From Candidatus Saccharimonadales bacterium (lineage in GTDB: Bacteria; Patescibacteriota; Saccharimonadia; Saccharimonadales; UBA4665), in NCBI GenBank assembly GCA_025450135.1, contig JANWHZ010000011.1, positions 1 through 5,217 on the forward strand: a DNA stretch of 5,217 nt. Direction: 5' to 3'. The notes beneath the pieces are model-generated. The model searched no databases, was not told the origin of the DNA, and worked only from the letters and a program-made list of their open reading frames with translations. Within the stretch, counting starts at the first letter, position 1, and each line of letters begins with the position of its first letter. A program made the position numbers and the translations under genes. This document shows, in pieces, positions 5,053-5,217 of this stretch.

Positions 5053-5217
5053 CTATAGCAGCTTAGCGAGATACTGGCCAGTATAACTAGTGGTGTTTTT
5101 AGCAACTTGTTCGGGCGTTCCTTCTGCTACTATTTGGCCGCCTCCAGCACCACCTTCTAGGCCCATGTCGATCAGCCAGTCGGCGTTTTTAATCACGTCG
5201 AGATTATGCTCAATGAC
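5053..5217 (-). CDS. uvrA: UvrA, excinuclease ABC subunit A (C-terminal 54 residues; rest beyond window)
   Basis: The minus strand from the window edge to the TAG at 5053-5055 encodes the C-terminal end of UvrA, the damage-recognising ATPase of nucleotide excision repair. The visible part begins VIEHNLDVIKNADWLIDMG, which contains the H-loop His of the second ATPase domain (EHN). It continues with the characteristic EGGAGGGQIVAEGTPEQVA and ends GQYLAKLL. This matches the known UvrA C terminus in order and length. The usual Pro in the LGPEGG motif is Leu here (MGLEGG). Over nine-tenths of the gene lies outside, so integrity and promoter cannot be judged. It converges with dedA with only 2 bp between the stop codons. 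Confidence 0.95.
   Translation of the reverse strand, partial: VIEHNLDVIKNADWLIDMGLEGGAGGGQIVAEGTPEQVAKNTTSYTGQYLAKLL
5071..5084. repeat. 14-bp perfect palindrome inside the uvrA 3' end
   Basis: ATACTGGCCAGTAT is a perfect palindrome within the coding sequence for YTGQY of UvrA. On the plus strand, just past the dedA stop, a TTTTT run (5096-5100) follows 11 bases after it. It could weakly help stop dedA transcripts, but a 5-bp stem with a 4-base loop is short. It may be chance. Confidence 0.3.

Noticed and set aside
1..5217. CRISPR array, tRNA, rRNA, insertion sequence or phage attachment site
   Set aside because: No regularly spaced repeats, cloverleaf, transposase or flanking duplications were seen on reading both strands; a computed search was not possible.

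Overview
The window is about 5.2 kb of compact bacterial chromosome using the standard code. It holds five protein genes, two of them cut by the window edges, plus one probable short ORF. The proteins include UvrA, a bL25/CTC-type ribosomal protein with an acidic Ala/Glu tail, a DedA membrane protein and an MdlB-type ABC exporter. Beside them is a long Ala/Glu/Gly-rich protein of unknown function. This mix suggests a member of the Candidate Phyla Radiation (Patescibacteria), perhaps Saccharibacteria. That is an inference from protein style, not proof. Stops are TAA or TAG; no TGA is used as stop or sense codon in the genes, so the window says nothing about TGA recoding.

Layout. (1) 1-1542, minus strand: 5' part of a large gene, 514 codons open to the window edge, coding for a mostly disordered protein with one Gly-rich hydrophobic helix and coiled coils. 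(2) 1543-1773: divergent regulatory region. It has a good sigma70-type promoter on the minus strand for the large gene and an overlapping weaker candidate on the plus strand. It also holds a 17-codon ORF with an excellent ribosome binding site and a candidate hairpin. (3) 1774-3546, plus: a complete 590-residue ABC exporter half-transporter. (4) 3580-3630: a long inverted repeat, probably a shared terminator between convergent genes. (5) 3639-4346, minus: bL25, with an extended -10 promoter at 4377-4385. (6) 4433-5050, plus: DedA family protein with a hairpin just upstream and an unusually close Shine-Dalgarno. (7) 5053-5217, minus: last 54 residues of UvrA, ending 2 bp from the dedA stop.

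The genes do not form one pathway. They are single transcription units in alternating orientation: envelope transport (ABC exporter, DedA), translation (bL25), DNA repair (UvrA) and one unknown. No mobile element, CRISPR array, tRNA or rRNA was seen. The best candidates for something undescribed are the short Cys-Cys ORF in front of the ABC exporter and the large disordered single-helix protein facing away from it.
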